From the NCBI RefSeq assembly GCF_001424945.1, contig NZ_LMCW01000002.1, positions 104,787 to 168,786 on the forward strand: 64,000 bases of DNA, in the 5' to 3' direction. This document shows positions 45,946-58,126 of this stretch, in pieces. Source of the DNA: Rhizobium sp. Root1203. GTDB lineage: Bacteria; Pseudomonadota; Alphaproteobacteria; Rhizobiales; Rhizobiaceae. Each line of letters starts with the position of its first letter. The first letter of the stretch is position 1. Position numbers and translations under genes: made by a program. Below the pieces are notes generated by a model that ran no database searches, was not told the DNA's origin, and saw only the letters and a list, made by a program, of their open reading frames with translations.

Positions 45946-47286
45946 ATGACGGTGATCGACGCCAACCGGATGCACGAGATCGAAGCGCGCTATCCCGAAT
46001 ATTTCAAACGCTCTTTCCGCCAGCGCTTCGGCGGCCTGATGGTGGTGATCGCGACGCTCGTCTATGCGCTCTACGCGACATGGTTCTTCGACCTGCCGAA
46101 GCTCCTTGCCGAAGCCCATTGGGAGCGCGTCGGCCTCTATCTCAGCCAGTGGGTGAGCTACGATGTGCAGCCGGAGTTCCGCATCGGCGAAAGCGGCATC
46201 TCGGTCAAGTATCCGCGCTTCTCGCCGCTCGGCGACAATCCGCATCCGGACTGGGTCGTCAATAATCCGGACGGCAGCGTCAGCGTTTCGATCCGCGGCG
46301 CGGGCCGCACGGTCACCGTCTCCAAGACGGAAACGACGGTCACCGCCCACGGCATCAGCGTACCGGTGGAGGTATCGAGCGGGGTGCCGAAGGTCATAGG
46401 CCCGGTCCCGGGCTGGATGACCGTCTATGACGACAACGTGCTCGCCGACCTCGGCTTTGCCGGCGACGTCAGCATCTCGGTCGATCGCGTCAAGGTGCGC
46501 AAGCGTTTCCTCGGCTGGGCGAATTTCGTCTTCGATACCCAGTCGCCGTTCTTCGACAAGCCGGCAGGCGAGGTGATCAGCCTGATCGTCTCCGGTCCGG
46601 AACTGAACCCCGGCCAATCGAACCTGTCGCTCGCCTTCGACAACGTCTGGAACAACAGTGCCTGGCAGCACGGCGATGTCTGGACAAAGCTGTTCCAGAC
46701 GATCGTCATGGCCTTCCTCGGCACGCTGCTCGGCGCGCTCGCGGCATTCCCGCTGGCCTTCTTCGCCGCCCGCAACATCACGCGCAACCGGCTCGTGAAC
46801 CAGGTCCTGAAGCGCTTCTTCGATTTCCTGCGCTCCGTCGACATGCTGATCTGGGCGCTGTTCCTGACGCGCGCCTTCGGTCCGGGTCCGCTTGCCGGCA
46901 GCGGCGCGATCTTCCTTACGGAGACAGGAACGCTCGGCAAGCTCTATTCGGAAGGACTGGAAAACGTCGACAACAAGCCGCGCGAGGGCATCAAGTCCAC
47001 CGGCGCGTCGACGGTGCTCACCCATCGCTACGGCATCATCCCGCAGATCGTTCCCGTGTTCGTCAGCCAGACACTCTACCAGTGGGAATCGAACGTCCGC
47101 GGCGCGACCATCATCGGCGCAGTTGGCGCCGGCGGCATCGGCCTCAAACTCTGGGAAGCGATGCGGACGAACGCCAACTGGGAAAACGTCGCCTACATGG
47201 TGCTCTTGATTCTGATGGTCGTCTTCCTGTTCGACATGGCGTCGAATGCGCTGCGTCACCGGCTGATGGGAACGAAGGCGAACTGA
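45946..47286 (+). CDS. phnE: Phosphonate ABC transporter permease PhnE (second, long)
   Basis: A protein of 446 aa. The C-terminal half is a PhnE membrane domain (FQTIVMAFLGTLLGALAAFPLAF, FLRSVDMLIWALFLTRAFGPGPLAG, TGASTVLTHRYGIIPQIVPVFVSQTLYQWESNVRG). Between the first helix and this domain lies a large periplasmic insert of about 200 residues that the first PhnE lacks. GAGG lies before the ATG, 8 nt after the previous stop. Two unequal PhnE genes are usual in rhizobia. Confidence 0.93.
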   Translation: MTVIDANRMHEIEARYPEYFKRSFRQRFGGLMVVIATLVYALYATWFFDLPKLLAEAHWERVGLYLSQWVSYDVQPEFRIGESGISVKYPRFSPLGDNPHPDWVVNNPDGSVSVSIRGAGRTVTVSKTETTVTAHGISVPVEVSSGVPKVIGPVPGWMTVYDDNVLADLGFAGDVSISVDRVKVRKRFLGWANFVFDTQSPFFDKPAGEVISLIVSGPELNPGQSNLSLAFDNVWNNSAWQHGDVWTKLFQTIVMAFLGTLLGALAAFPLAFFAARNITRNRLVNQVLKRFFDFLRSVDMLIWALFLTRAFGPGPLAGSGAIFLTETGTLGKLYSEGLENVDNKPREGIKSTGASTVLTHRYGIIPQIVPVFVSQTLYQWESNVRGATIIGAVGAGGIGLKLWEAMRTNANWENVAYMVLLILMVVFLFDMASNALRHRLMGTKAN

Positions 47287-47417
47287 AAAACATCGGGATC
47301 GTCTCGAACCATCATCATTCTGTCACGGAAATCTTTTAGCCGGAAACCAGCTTGCGGCAGGCAGTCAAATCACTGAAGACTGCCATCCGCATTCCGAACG
47401 ATTTCCAGGATATTGCC

Positions 47418-48113
47418 TTGCGCTACGCACTTTACTTCACGCCGCCGAAGGACGATCCTTTGAACGGAACGGCCGCGCTCTGGCTCGGCCGCGATGCCTT
47501 CACTGGTGAGACTTATCCGGCTCCCGATCATCGCGAACTGCCGGCGGCCGAGCAGTTCGAGCTGACCGCCGATCCCCGCCGGTATGCCTTCCACGCAACG
47601 ATCAAGGCGCCATTTGCTCTTGCCGCCTCGGTCACCGAGAAAGACCTGCTCAATGTCGTCGAGGATTTCGCGGCCCGCACGGCGGCCTTCGAAATTCCGG
47701 AGCTCGTGCTGGGGCAGCTGGGCCGGTTCTTCGCGCTCGTGCCGGGGTCGCTCCATCCGCCGCTTCAGGATTTCGCCGCCAAGGTGGTAAAGTCCTTCGA
47801 GCCGTTCCGCGCCGCCCTGTCCGACGCCGACATCGCGCGGCGGAAGCCGGAGAAGCTGAGCGGAAGCCAGAGGGCCAACCTGTTGCGTTGGGGCTACCCA
47901 TATGTGATGGATGACTTCGGCTTCCATATGACGCTGACCGGCCAGGTGCCGGAGGAGCGCGCGGGCGTGATGAAGACCATCCTGGCGGAACGCTTTTCCG
48001 CCTTCACGAACCGACCGCTCTCCATCTCCGGCCTGGCGGTATTTGTTGAAGAGGTGCGGGGCGCGCCGTTCAAAGTTCATTCCTGGTGGCCGCTTGCCGA
48101 CGCCAAACGCTGA
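47418..48113 (+). CDS. DUF1045 phosphonate-operon protein, 2H phosphoesterase-like
   Basis: A protein of 231 aa from the TTG at 47418 (reading MRYALYFTPP), with AGGA 7 nt upstream; an earlier TTG at 47352 is less likely. It belongs to the DUF1045 / putative phosphonate metabolism family, whose function was unassigned as far as I know. I see two H-x-T motifs, FHATIKAPF (His59, Thr61) and FHMTLTGQ (His170, Thr172), spaced as in 2H phosphoesterases that open cyclic phosphates. It sits directly before phnM-phnN, and no phnP is present. Confidence 0.9.
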   Translation: MRYALYFTPPKDDPLNGTAALWLGRDAFTGETYPAPDHRELPAAEQFELTADPRRYAFHATIKAPFALAASVTEKDLLNVVEDFAARTAAFEIPELVLGQLGRFFALVPGSLHPPLQDFAAKVVKSFEPFRAALSDADIARRKPEKLSGSQRANLLRWGYPYVMDDFGFHMTLTGQVPEERAGVMKTILAERFSAFTNRPLSISGLAVFVEEVRGAPFKVHSWWPLADAKR

Positions 48114-48126
48114 AAGACCTGATCCG

Positions 48127-49266
48127 ATGACCACAGAAACAGTCTTCTCCAACGCCCGTATCGTCCTCGAGGATGAAATTGTCGCGGGATCGGTGCTCGT
48201 CCGTGATGGCAAGATCGCCGACATCTCGACCGGCAGCACCGCGGTCGGCGAGGATTTCGAGGGCGATTATCTGATTCCAGGTCTGGTCGAGTTGCACACC
48301 GATCACCTGGAAGGCCACTATTCGCCCCGTCCCGGTCTCCGTTGGCACAAGACGGCGGCGATCCAGGCGCACGACGCACAGATCGTCACCTCGGGGATCA
48401 CCACCGTATTCGACTGCCTGCGCATGGGTGCGGACGAAGACGGCGGCTTCGAGCATGGAGAGATGCGCGAGATGGCCGATGCCATCCAGAAAGCCGAGCA
48501 GGAAGGCCGCCTGCGCGCCGAGCACCTGATTCACCTGCGTTGCGAAGTGTCGGCCGACAACGTGCTGGAGCATTTCGGCGACTTCGAAAACGATCCCTAT
48601 GTCCGTCTGGTCTCGCTGATGGACCACGCGCCGGGCCAGCGCCAGTTCCAGACCATGGACCAGTACATCTTCTACTATCAGAAGAAGCGCGGCCTCTCCG
48701 ACGCCGAGTTCGCCCGCTTCATCGAAAAGCGCGTCGGCGAATCCGAGCGCAACTCCACCCCGCACCGCATTGCCATCGCCAAGGTCTGCGCCGAGCGCGG
48801 CATCACCGTCGCGAGCCACGACGATGCGACGCTCGCCCATGTCGACGAGGCGATCGAGAACGGCGTTCGCCTCGCGGAATTCCCAACGAGCTTCGATGCG
48901 GCCAAGGCTTCGCACGGGCATGGCATGAGTGTTCTGATGGGCGCGCCGAACGTCGTGCGCGGCAAGTCGCATTCCGGCAACATAGCCGCCCGCGATCTTG
49001 CCGAGCGCGGTGTGCTCGACGTGCTGTCGTCGGACTATGTACCGCTCAGCCTGCTCTATGCGCCGTTCATCCTCGCCGACGAAGTCGAGGGCATGTCGCT
49101 GCCGAAGGCGATCGCCATGGTCACCTCGACGCCCGCCCGCACCGTCAGCCTCAATGACCGCGGCCGCATCGCGACGGGCCTGCGCGCCGACCTCGTTCGC
49201 GTCTATCGCGATCACGGCGTACCGGTCACGCGCTCCGTCTGGCGCGAAGGGCGCCGTGTCGCATGA
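48127..49266 (+). CDS. phnM: Alpha-D-ribose 1-methylphosphonate 5-triphosphate diphosphatase PhnM
   Basis: A protein of 379 aa of the amidohydrolase superfamily. It removes pyrophosphate from the ribose-phosphonate triphosphate to give the PhnJ substrate. It has GDYLIPGLVELHTDHLEGHYSPRPG (metal His pair), LMDHAPGQRQF, ASHDDATLAHVDEA and VLSSDYVPLSLLYA. It begins 13 nt after the DUF1045 gene and overlaps phnN by 4 nt. Confidence 0.95.
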   Translation: MTTETVFSNARIVLEDEIVAGSVLVRDGKIADISTGSTAVGEDFEGDYLIPGLVELHTDHLEGHYSPRPGLRWHKTAAIQAHDAQIVTSGITTVFDCLRMGADEDGGFEHGEMREMADAIQKAEQEGRLRAEHLIHLRCEVSADNVLEHFGDFENDPYVRLVSLMDHAPGQRQFQTMDQYIFYYQKKRGLSDAEFARFIEKRVGESERNSTPHRIAIAKVCAERGITVASHDDATLAHVDEAIENGVRLAEFPTSFDAAKASHGHGMSVLMGAPNVVRGKSHSGNIAARDLAERGVLDVLSSDYVPLSLLYAPFILADEVEGMSLPKAIAMVTSTPARTVSLNDRGRIATGLRADLVRVYRDHGVPVTRSVWREGRRVA

Positions 49267-49862
49267 TCCCTTCGCACGAACCTCATATCGTTCCCGGCAC
49301 CGAACGCGGCCTCATGGTCGTCGTCGTCGGGCCGAGCGGCGCCGGCAAGGACACGCTCATGGCGCTCGCCGCCCGGCATTTCCAGGGCCGCCCGGACGTG
49401 CACTTCGTCCGCCGCGTCATCACCCGCCATGGCGACGCCGGCGGCGAGCATCATCTCGCTGTTTCCCCACAGGGCTTCGCCTCGATGGAACAGGCCGGAA
49501 GCTTCTCCGTCTGGTGGGAAGCACACGGTCTGAAGTATGGCATTCCATCGGAGGTGTCGGTGTCGCTGGCCGCAGGCAATCTCGTTATCGCCAATGGCTC
49601 GCGTTCGGCACTCCACCGCTTCCAGGCGGTCTTTCCGCGCCTCAAGGTCGTCAACGTCACCGCGCGCGCCGAAGTGCTTGCGACACGTCTGGAAGCCAGA
49701 GGCCGCGAAACCCACGAGGACATCATGGCCCGCCTCGCCCGCGGTCCGCTGACCGTGCGCGGCGACTATGACGTTGTCGACCTCGACAACAGCGATTCGC
49801 TGGAAGAAGGCGAGCGCCGGATCGTCGAGGTGCTGAACGGCTTCCTGAACGAGCTTGTCTGA
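49263..49862 (+). CDS. phnN: Ribose 1,5-bisphosphokinase PhnN
   Basis: A protein of 199 aa with a guanylate-kinase-like P-loop VVVVGPSGAGKDTLMALAARHF and FVRRVITRHGDAGGEHH. It phosphorylates ribose 1,5-bisphosphate to PRPP, returning the ribose of the C-P lyase cycle. It is the last known phn gene here, coupled to phnM by an ATGA overlap. Confidence 0.95.
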   Translation: MIPSHEPHIVPGTERGLMVVVVGPSGAGKDTLMALAARHFQGRPDVHFVRRVITRHGDAGGEHHLAVSPQGFASMEQAGSFSVWWEAHGLKYGIPSEVSVSLAAGNLVIANGSRSALHRFQAVFPRLKVVNVTARAEVLATRLEARGRETHEDIMARLARGPLTVRGDYDVVDLDNSDSLEEGERRIVEVLNGFLNELV

Positions 49863-49877
49863 CCGGGAGGCGATGCC

Positions 49878-50396
49878 ATGCGGCCGATCAGGGTGATGGA
49901 CTACGACCCGCACTGGCCGCAGCTTTTCGAAGCCGCGAAAGACGAACTCCTGTCGCTGTCCGATTGCATCCTCGCGGTTGAGCATATCGGCAGCACTGCC
50001 GTCCCCGGGCTGGCAGCAAAGCCGAAGATCGATCTCGACGCCGTTCTCATGGCCGAAACCGCGCTGGCCGAACTCAGCACGTTGCTCCACTCCGTTGGCT
50101 ACATCTCGCATGGCGATCCACAGGGTGAAGGGCGCTGGCCCTTCACCCGCGATCACGACGGTTATGGTCTGCGCCTCTACCTCTGCGCTCCCGGTAATCC
50201 GGCCCACCGCGACCGTCTTCTGTTCCGCGATTATCTGAGAAGCCATCCGCGAAGGGCGGCCGAGTACCAGTCCCTGAAGCGGCACCTCGCCGCTGATGCC
50301 AATGGGGATTGGGATTTTTACACTGGCGGCAAGAGTGATTTTATTCACGAAACGGTGGCGCTAGCGGCCGCCGAGATTGTCGCATCGCGGGGATAA
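49878..50396 (+). CDS. GrpB/UPF0157 nucleotidyltransferase-like protein
   Basis: A protein of 172 aa. The signature VEHIGSTAVPGLAAKPKIDLDAVL is that of the GrpB family (UPF0157), which has a nucleotidyltransferase fold and in some members acts on CoA-pathway metabolites. The C-terminal helix pair (FRDYLRSHPRRAAEYQSLKRHLA) fits too. GGGAGG precedes the ATG and it lies 15 nt after phnN, so it should be cotranscribed with the phn genes. A role in phosphonate metabolism is not established. Confidence 0.88.
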   Translation: MRPIRVMDYDPHWPQLFEAAKDELLSLSDCILAVEHIGSTAVPGLAAKPKIDLDAVLMAETALAELSTLLHSVGYISHGDPQGEGRWPFTRDHDGYGLRLYLCAPGNPAHRDRLLFRDYLRSHPRRAAEYQSLKRHLAADANGDWDFYTGGKSDFIHETVALAAAEIVASRG

Positions 50397-51071
50397 TTTT
50401 CTTGCGCGCGAAAAGAGTTCGCAATCTTCCCAATACCTTGCCCGCAAACCTCGTCCCCTCGCATCCCCGGTGGCAAGGTCGATCGCATACTGTTGCGGTC
50501 ATTGGACAGGGGCCGGGTCGCGAACCGGATCTGACAAAACGGGACGAAAGTCCGGCGTCCGGTGATGGTTGCAAAAAGGTGGATCGAAGGTTGTCGGGAT
50601 CGGCGATCCAGCCGGAAGGGAAAGGCCGAGAAACGCTCCTGACGGCCGGGAATCTCCGGAAATCCTTGATGCGACCGGGCAGGCGGTACAGCCTGACATC
50701 CCATACCCATCAACAGCACGCCTGCCCATTCCCAGTTGAGCCATGCCGTCGCGGAGATCTCTCCGGCGCGGCGCTAGGTGCTGTCGGGCCGACATCCCTT
50801 GAGGCAGCGGTCAACGCCGCCCTACAAGTAGTTTGAGGGGTTCTAAGCCCGGCGGGTTGAGGATCCGTAGACTACGTCCAGCAGAATTGTGATTGTTCGA
50901 TAGAGATTCCCAGGAAGCGAATAGCATTTCTTCCATTATAAAGCCGTAGTTGCATGTTTTTGTCCCGCCAGCGGGCTCATGTCGAAGCAGTTTTTGCTGA
51001 TGGAACGCTGCAATATAAGATATCGTCCGCGCTTGGCTTGGCATTTCCCTGTAAACAAGAAGGAGATAGCT
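50397..51071. other. Gene-poor region, nothing recognised
   Basis: About 675 nt between the GrpB gene and a small secreted protein. Short open frames on both strands here have no signal, motif or convincing ribosome binding site. I looked for RNase P, SRP RNA, tmRNA and cobalamin riboswitch patterns and found none. The last 120 nt are AT-richer and must contain the promoter of the 51072 gene. Confidence 0.5.
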
Positions 51072-51563
51072 ATGAGACGTGAAATTGTAGTCGGAATGGC
51101 AATGCTTTGTTCAGCGCTGGCTGCGCCTGAAGCCATGGCACAGGCGAAATACGGCTCGGAAGCCGGCTGGGATATTATGATCAAGAATGACATGGGGCCC
51201 GGATGTCTGATCACCAAAGCAAATGCAGACGGCACACAGATCCAGATGGGCATCGATGCAACCGGCAAGCTGCGCGGCTACATGGCGCTCTATACGAAGG
51301 CTGACACCAAAGTCGCCGCGGGCGAAAAACTTTCCGTTCTTTTTGATGTCGACGGCCAGCAGTTCAAAGGTGAAGCCAAGGGCCAGGCGATGGACGGCTA
51401 CAGGGGAGCGTTCGTATGGGTAAACAACGCTGATTTCATCTACGACCTCGCCAAGAAGAAGGCAGTGACAATCACGCCCCAAGGAGGTAAGCCCGTCGTT
51501 ATAAAGCTGACTGGCACGGATGCCGCCTTCAAGGCGCTGAGAGCCTGCCAGGACGCACGGTGA
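51072..51563 (+). CDS. Small secreted protein, unknown function
   Basis: A protein of 163 aa. The signal peptide is MRREIVVGMAMLCSALAAPEAMA, with likely cleavage after AMA. The mature part (YGSEAGWDIMIKNDMGPGCLITKAN ... FKGEAKGQAMDGYRGAFVWV ... FKALRACQDAR) has two widely spaced Cys that could form a disulfide. The layout is reminiscent of IalB-like beta proteins of alphaproteobacteria, but I do not claim membership. AAGGAG precedes the ATG. It is convergent with ftsK. Confidence 0.75.
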   Translation: MRREIVVGMAMLCSALAAPEAMAQAKYGSEAGWDIMIKNDMGPGCLITKANADGTQIQMGIDATGKLRGYMALYTKADTKVAAGEKLSVLFDVDGQQFKGEAKGQAMDGYRGAFVWVNNADFIYDLAKKKAVTITPQGGKPVVIKLTGTDAAFKALRACQDAR

Positions 51564-51650
51564 TGCTGGTCGACTTGCCTCTCAGTTGAGGCAAGGCCGA
51601 TGCGCGACTTCCATAGGCCACTTCGTCGGCGTGAAGCGGTCGCGGAGCAT

Positions 51651-51689
51651 AATCGGTCACTTCTCCCCGACGGGGAGCAGTGACCGATT
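51651..51689. terminator. Long hairpin between convergent genes
   Basis: AATCGGTCAC (51651-51660) pairs perfectly with GTGACCGATT (51680-51689), and inside it CTCCCC pairs with GGGGAG around GAC. It lies between the plus-strand secreted protein and the minus-strand ftsK end. It is symmetrical and could end both transcripts. The inner CTCCCC/GGGGAG core resembles one end of the 37 kb repeat. Confidence 0.6.
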
Positions 51690-51718
51690 GGTTTGTGTCG
51701 TGCCTGACACCCGCCAGA

Positions 51719-54124
51719 TCAATCGCCCTCGCCACGCCCGGACACGATTTCGCGCTTTCCGACATGGTTGGCGGGGCCGACGAGACCTTCCTTCTCCATC
51801 CGCTCCACGAGAGAGGCGGCGCGGTTGTAACCGATGCCGAGGCGGCGCTGGATGTAGGAGGTAGAGCACTTCTTGTCGCGCAGGACCACCTTGACCGCCT
51901 TGTCGTAGAGGTCGTTGCCGTCCTCAGCGGCCATGTCTCCCTTGTCGAAGACGGCGCTGTCCTCGTCGTCGACGTCGTCCTCTTCATCCGCCGTGACGGT
52001 GTCGAGATACTCCGGCCGTCCCTGCGTCTTCAGATGCGCGACCACCTTCTCGACTTCGGCGTCCGAGACGAACGGCCCGTGGACGCGGGAGATGCGCCCG
52101 CCTCCCTGCATGTGCAGCATGTCGCCCTGGCCGAGCAGTTGTTCGGCGCCCTGTTCGCCGAGGATGGTCCGGCTGTCGATCTTCGACGTGACCTGGAAGG
52201 AAATGCGGGTCGGGAAGTTCGCCTTGATCGTGCCGGTGATGACGTCGACCGAGGGGCGCTGCGTCGCCATGATCAGGTGGATGCCGGCGGCGCGCGCCAT
52301 CTGCGCCAGACGCTGGATCGCACCTTCGATCTCCTTGCCGGCCACCATCATCAGGTCGGCCATCTCATCCACGATGACGACGATATAGGGCATCGGCGTC
52401 AGGTCGAGCTCCTGGCTCTCCTCGACAGGCGCACCCGTGCTTCTGTCGAAGCCGGTCTGGACCATGATGTGGATGGTCTCGCCCTTTTCGCGGGCCTGGG
52501 CGACGCGGCCGTTATAGCCGTCGATGTTTCGCACGCCGAGGCGCGACATCTTGCGATAGCGCTCTTCCATTTCGCGCACCGCCCACTTCAGCGCCATCAC
52601 GGCCTTCTTGGGATCGGTGACGACGGGGGTCAAGAGGTGCGGAATGCCGTCGTAGACGGAGAGTTCCAGCATCTTCGGATCGACCATGATCAGGCGGCAC
52701 TGTTCCGGCGACATCCGGTAGAGCAGCGACAGGATCATGGTATTGATAGCGACGGATTTACCCGAGCCGGTAGTACCGGCGACCAGCAGGTGCGGCATCT
52801 TCGCGAGCTCGGCGATGACGGGTTCGCCTCCGATCGTCTTGCCGAGGCCGAGCGCCAGCTTGTAGCCGCTCTTCTCGAAATCCTGGCTCTCGATCATCTC
52901 GCGGAAATAGACGGTTTCCCGCAGCACATTCGGCAGTTCGATGCCGATGACGTTGCGGCCGGGGACGACGGCAACACGGGCGGACAGCGCCGACATCGAG
53001 CGGGCGATATCGTCGGCAAGGCCAATGACTCGCGAGGACTTGACGCCGGGTGCCGGCTCGAACTCATAGAGGGTGACGACAGGGCCGGGACGGACGTGGA
53101 TAATCTCGCCCTTGATGCCGAAATCCTCGAGCACGCTTTCGAGAAGCCCGGCATTTTGTTCCAGCGCTTCCTGCGACATGATCTCGCCGATACGCTCCGG
53201 CGGTTCCTGAAGCAGCGAGTTGGACGGGAACTCGTAACCCGAGGCGTCGACCTTGGAAGGCACGATTCGCTGTGTCACCATGCGCGGGGCCGGCGCCAGC
53301 GGCGCGACGACAGGCTGCGCGCGAACGGGCATCGGGGCGATCGGCTGTGCCTTGGGCTCTACGGCAACCGGTTGCGGTGCGGGTACCGTTACCAGCGGCG
53401 GCCGGCTTGGTTTCCGTACGGCGGCGGCAACTTCGATTGCGGCAGGCGCTGCCGCCGGAGGCGGCGCAACGGCGGCGGGTGGAGCGACGACAACCGGCAT
53501 GGCGACGACCGGCTGCTTGCCCGGGCGCCATTCCATGATGCGGAAGCGGCTGATGATCGATTCGGGGCTCGCCTCGGCCCGCGGCAGCACAGCCTGCGGC
53601 AACTCGATCGCCGAGGCTTCCTCGGTTTCCTCGAAGGACATCACTTCCCAGAACGCGAAATCCGAGATCGACGCGAGCTGCGACGAGGCGCGGAAATGTG
53701 TTTCCTCGGTCTCTTCAGGCGCCGTAAAGGCAGCGGCAGCGGCTCCCGGCTGAAGTGCAGCGGGCTCGGGCTGGTAGACGTCGAACGGTACGTTGACGAC
53801 GACCGGCGTCCGCGGCTGCACAAAAGCCTGCCGTGGCGCATAGGCCTGCGGTGACGCATGGCCCTGCTGCGGCACGGGGATCGGTTGCGGCGCGACCACC
53901 TGCTCGGGCTCCATCACCCGCTGCTGGACCGGTTCGCTCAGCACCTTGCGGGGGTTGATCTGGCTCTCGGGCGTACGGGTGAATCGAACGTTGGGCGCCA
54001 GCGAAAAATTGTTCTGCCAGATCGGCGGGATCGGCTTTTCGCCTGCATGCTCCTGCAGCTGTTCACCGTCGACCTCGGTGGGAAGATCCCCGGCATCCGT
54101 CAGATTGGTTCTAGGAAAGCGCAT
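51719..54124 (-). CDS. ftsK: FtsK/SpoIIIE-type DNA translocase lacking membrane helices
   Basis: About 801 aa. The first 300 or so residues are low-complexity Pro/Ala/Val-rich ([18 protein letters not shown]) with no hydrophobic helix. An alpha/beta motor follows: [20 protein letters not shown], Walker [14 protein letters not shown] (about residue 450), Walker [13 protein letters not shown], and [25 protein letters not shown]. The C-terminal gamma domain has [23 protein letters not shown], which in FtsK reads KOPS sites. The ATG at 54124 is the likely start; a GTG at 54139 is possible. Rhizobia often carry a second, membrane-anchored FtsK elsewhere. Confidence 0.92.
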   Translation of the reverse strand: MRFPRTNLTDAGDLPTEVDGEQLQEHAGEKPIPPIWQNNFSLAPNVRFTRTPESQINPRKVLSEPVQQRVMEPEQVVAPQPIPVPQQGHASPQAYAPRQAFVQPRTPVVVNVPFDVYQPEPAALQPGAAAAAFTAPEETEETHFRASSQLASISDFAFWEVMSFEETEEASAIELPQAVLPRAEASPESIISRFRIMEWRPGKQPVVAMPVVVAPPAAVAPPPAAAPAAIEVAAAVRKPSRPPLVTVPAPQPVAVEPKAQPIAPMPVRAQPVVAPLAPAPRMVTQRIVPSKVDASGYEFPSNSLLQEPPERIGEIMSQEALEQNAGLLESVLEDFGIKGEIIHVRPGPVVTLYEFEPAPGVKSSRVIGLADDIARSMSALSARVAVVPGRNVIGIELPNVLRETVYFREMIESQDFEKSGYKLALGLGKTIGGEPVIAELAKMPHLLVAGTTGSGKSVAINTMILSLLYRMSPEQCRLIMVDPKMLELSVYDGIPHLLTPVVTDPKKAVMALKWAVREMEERYRKMSRLGVRNIDGYNGRVAQAREKGETIHIMVQTGFDRSTGAPVEESQELDLTPMPYIVVIVDEMADLMMVAGKEIEGAIQRLAQMARAAGIHLIMATQRPSVDVITGTIKANFPTRISFQVTSKIDSRTILGEQGAEQLLGQGDMLHMQGGGRISRVHGPFVSDAEVEKVVAHLKTQGRPEYLDTVTADEEDDVDDEDSAVFDKGDMAAEDGNDLYDKAVKVVLRDKKCSTSYIQRRLGIGYNRAASLVERMEKEGLVGPANHVGKREIVSGRGEGD

Positions 54125-54296
54125 ACGACAGCTACTCACTCATGATTAGCAACTATTACCCGCTTCCGGCTTAGGAAATGAAGGTTAATAAGTTCCTTCC
54201 ATGCGTGCCGCATCGGCATCAGTGGAAAGGCAAAAATACAGTTTATTCAAAGGTTTGAATGATACGGAAAATTTTAGTGAATTTTCGACGAAGCGC

Positions 54297-57287
<2,991 letters not shown>

Positions 57288-57474
57288 GGCGCATGGATAG
57301 CGCGGCGCCATTCCAAGGTCCATATAAAGTTCCAGGCGAAAAGATTGCGCCTCACCAAACTGTTACTAAAATGTAATAGTCAAATATTAAATCTCCCTTG
57401 AAAAGCCACATTCGCGATCACAAATGATGACTACCGACGCTGATCATTGATCGCGTCGAGGGTCTGATAGCCGG

Positions 57475-57588
57475 CTCGTCCCCCGCCGCGTTAGACTTGG
57501 ACAAAGGCCTAATCCCCTCTCCGGGCCTTTGTCCCCATTTTCAAGCCGCCATAGCCAACCTCCAGGCTATGGCGGCTTTGTTTTTCTG
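57475..57588 (+). ncRNA. AbcR-type (alpha-r15) trans-acting sRNA, probable
   Basis: Two strong stem-loops stand in the 400-nt gap between polA and a MarR gene. The first, GGACAAAGGCC/GGCCTTTGTCC, has the C-rich loop TAATCCCCTCTCCG. The second, AAGCCGCCATAGCC/GGCTATGGCGGCTT, has loop AACCTCCA and is followed by TGTTTTTCT, an intrinsic terminator. C-rich loops that can pair with ribosome binding sites, and this polA-MarR location, are those of the rhizobial AbcR1/AbcR2 sRNAs, which with Hfq silence many ABC-transporter mRNAs. The 5' end is an estimate from the usual length of about 115 nt. Only one copy is visible. Confidence 0.72.
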
Positions 57589-57688
57589 CTCTATCTCTAG
57601 CTGTATGAATGACGATGAACATTGTTTGATGCATCGCATACGATTTGTTGCATTGCTCGCGGCGGCGTTTTGCGCCTAATTGAGAAAA

Positions 57689-58120
57689 ATGGGATCTGAT
57701 CGAATGGACTCGGGAGCCTATCTTGCCAGCCAACTGGCCAAGGGCTTTGCTCGCTCGTTGCAACAGCGCGCGGCAAGGCTTGGTTTCTCACCGGGACAAT
57801 TCCCGATTCTCCTCGAGCTCTGGGCCGAGGACGGGCTGACTCAGAAGCAATTGCTGGCTCGCGTCGACATCGAGCAGGCGACGATGGCCAATACGCTAGC
57901 GCGCATGGAGCGCGACGGTCTCATCGATCGTCGCCCACACCCATCCGACAAGCGTGCCCAGCTGGTTTTTCTCACAGGCAAAGCGAAGGGCATGCAGGGC
58001 GATGCGATAGAAGCGGCACGCGAGGCCGATCTCGCTCTGTTCGAGGGGTTCAAGGCCTTCGAGCGCGAGCTGACTCTCGAGTACATTCGCCGTCTTCTCG
58101 TCAATGCCAAGAAGCTCTGA
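57689..58120 (+). CDS. MarR-family transcriptional regulator
   Basis: About 143 aa with a winged helix-turn-helix: LELWAEDGLTQKQLLARVDIEQATMANTLARMERDGLIDRRPHPSDKRAQLVFLTGKAK, which is the MarR signature with DKR in the wing. Flanking helices form the dimer interface. The start is ambiguous: ATG 57689, ATG 57704 (MDSGAYLASQ) or TTG 57680. It follows the sRNA gene and is convergent with the MHYT protein, with 6 nt between the stops. Ligand and targets unknown. Confidence 0.88.
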   Translation: MGSDRMDSGAYLASQLAKGFARSLQQRAARLGFSPGQFPILLELWAEDGLTQKQLLARVDIEQATMANTLARMERDGLIDRRPHPSDKRAQLVFLTGKAKGMQGDAIEAAREADLALFEGFKAFERELTLEYIRRLLVNAKKL

Positions 58121-58126
58121 TGCGGC

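Noticed and set aside
50500..50700. Possible structured RNA (GAAAGTCCGG recalls RNase P; AAGGGAAAGGCC recalls a cobalamin riboswitch)
   Set aside because: Only isolated short matches are present; the conserved cores and pairing of neither RNA can be built.
50402..50836. 144-codon plus-strand frame after the GrpB gene
   Set aside because: Composition is low-information, with no start signal and no domain; it overlaps other equally weak frames on the opposite strand.
51680..53854. 724-codon open frame on the plus strand
   Set aside because: It is the antisense of ftsK; the intact FtsK motifs are on the minus strand.
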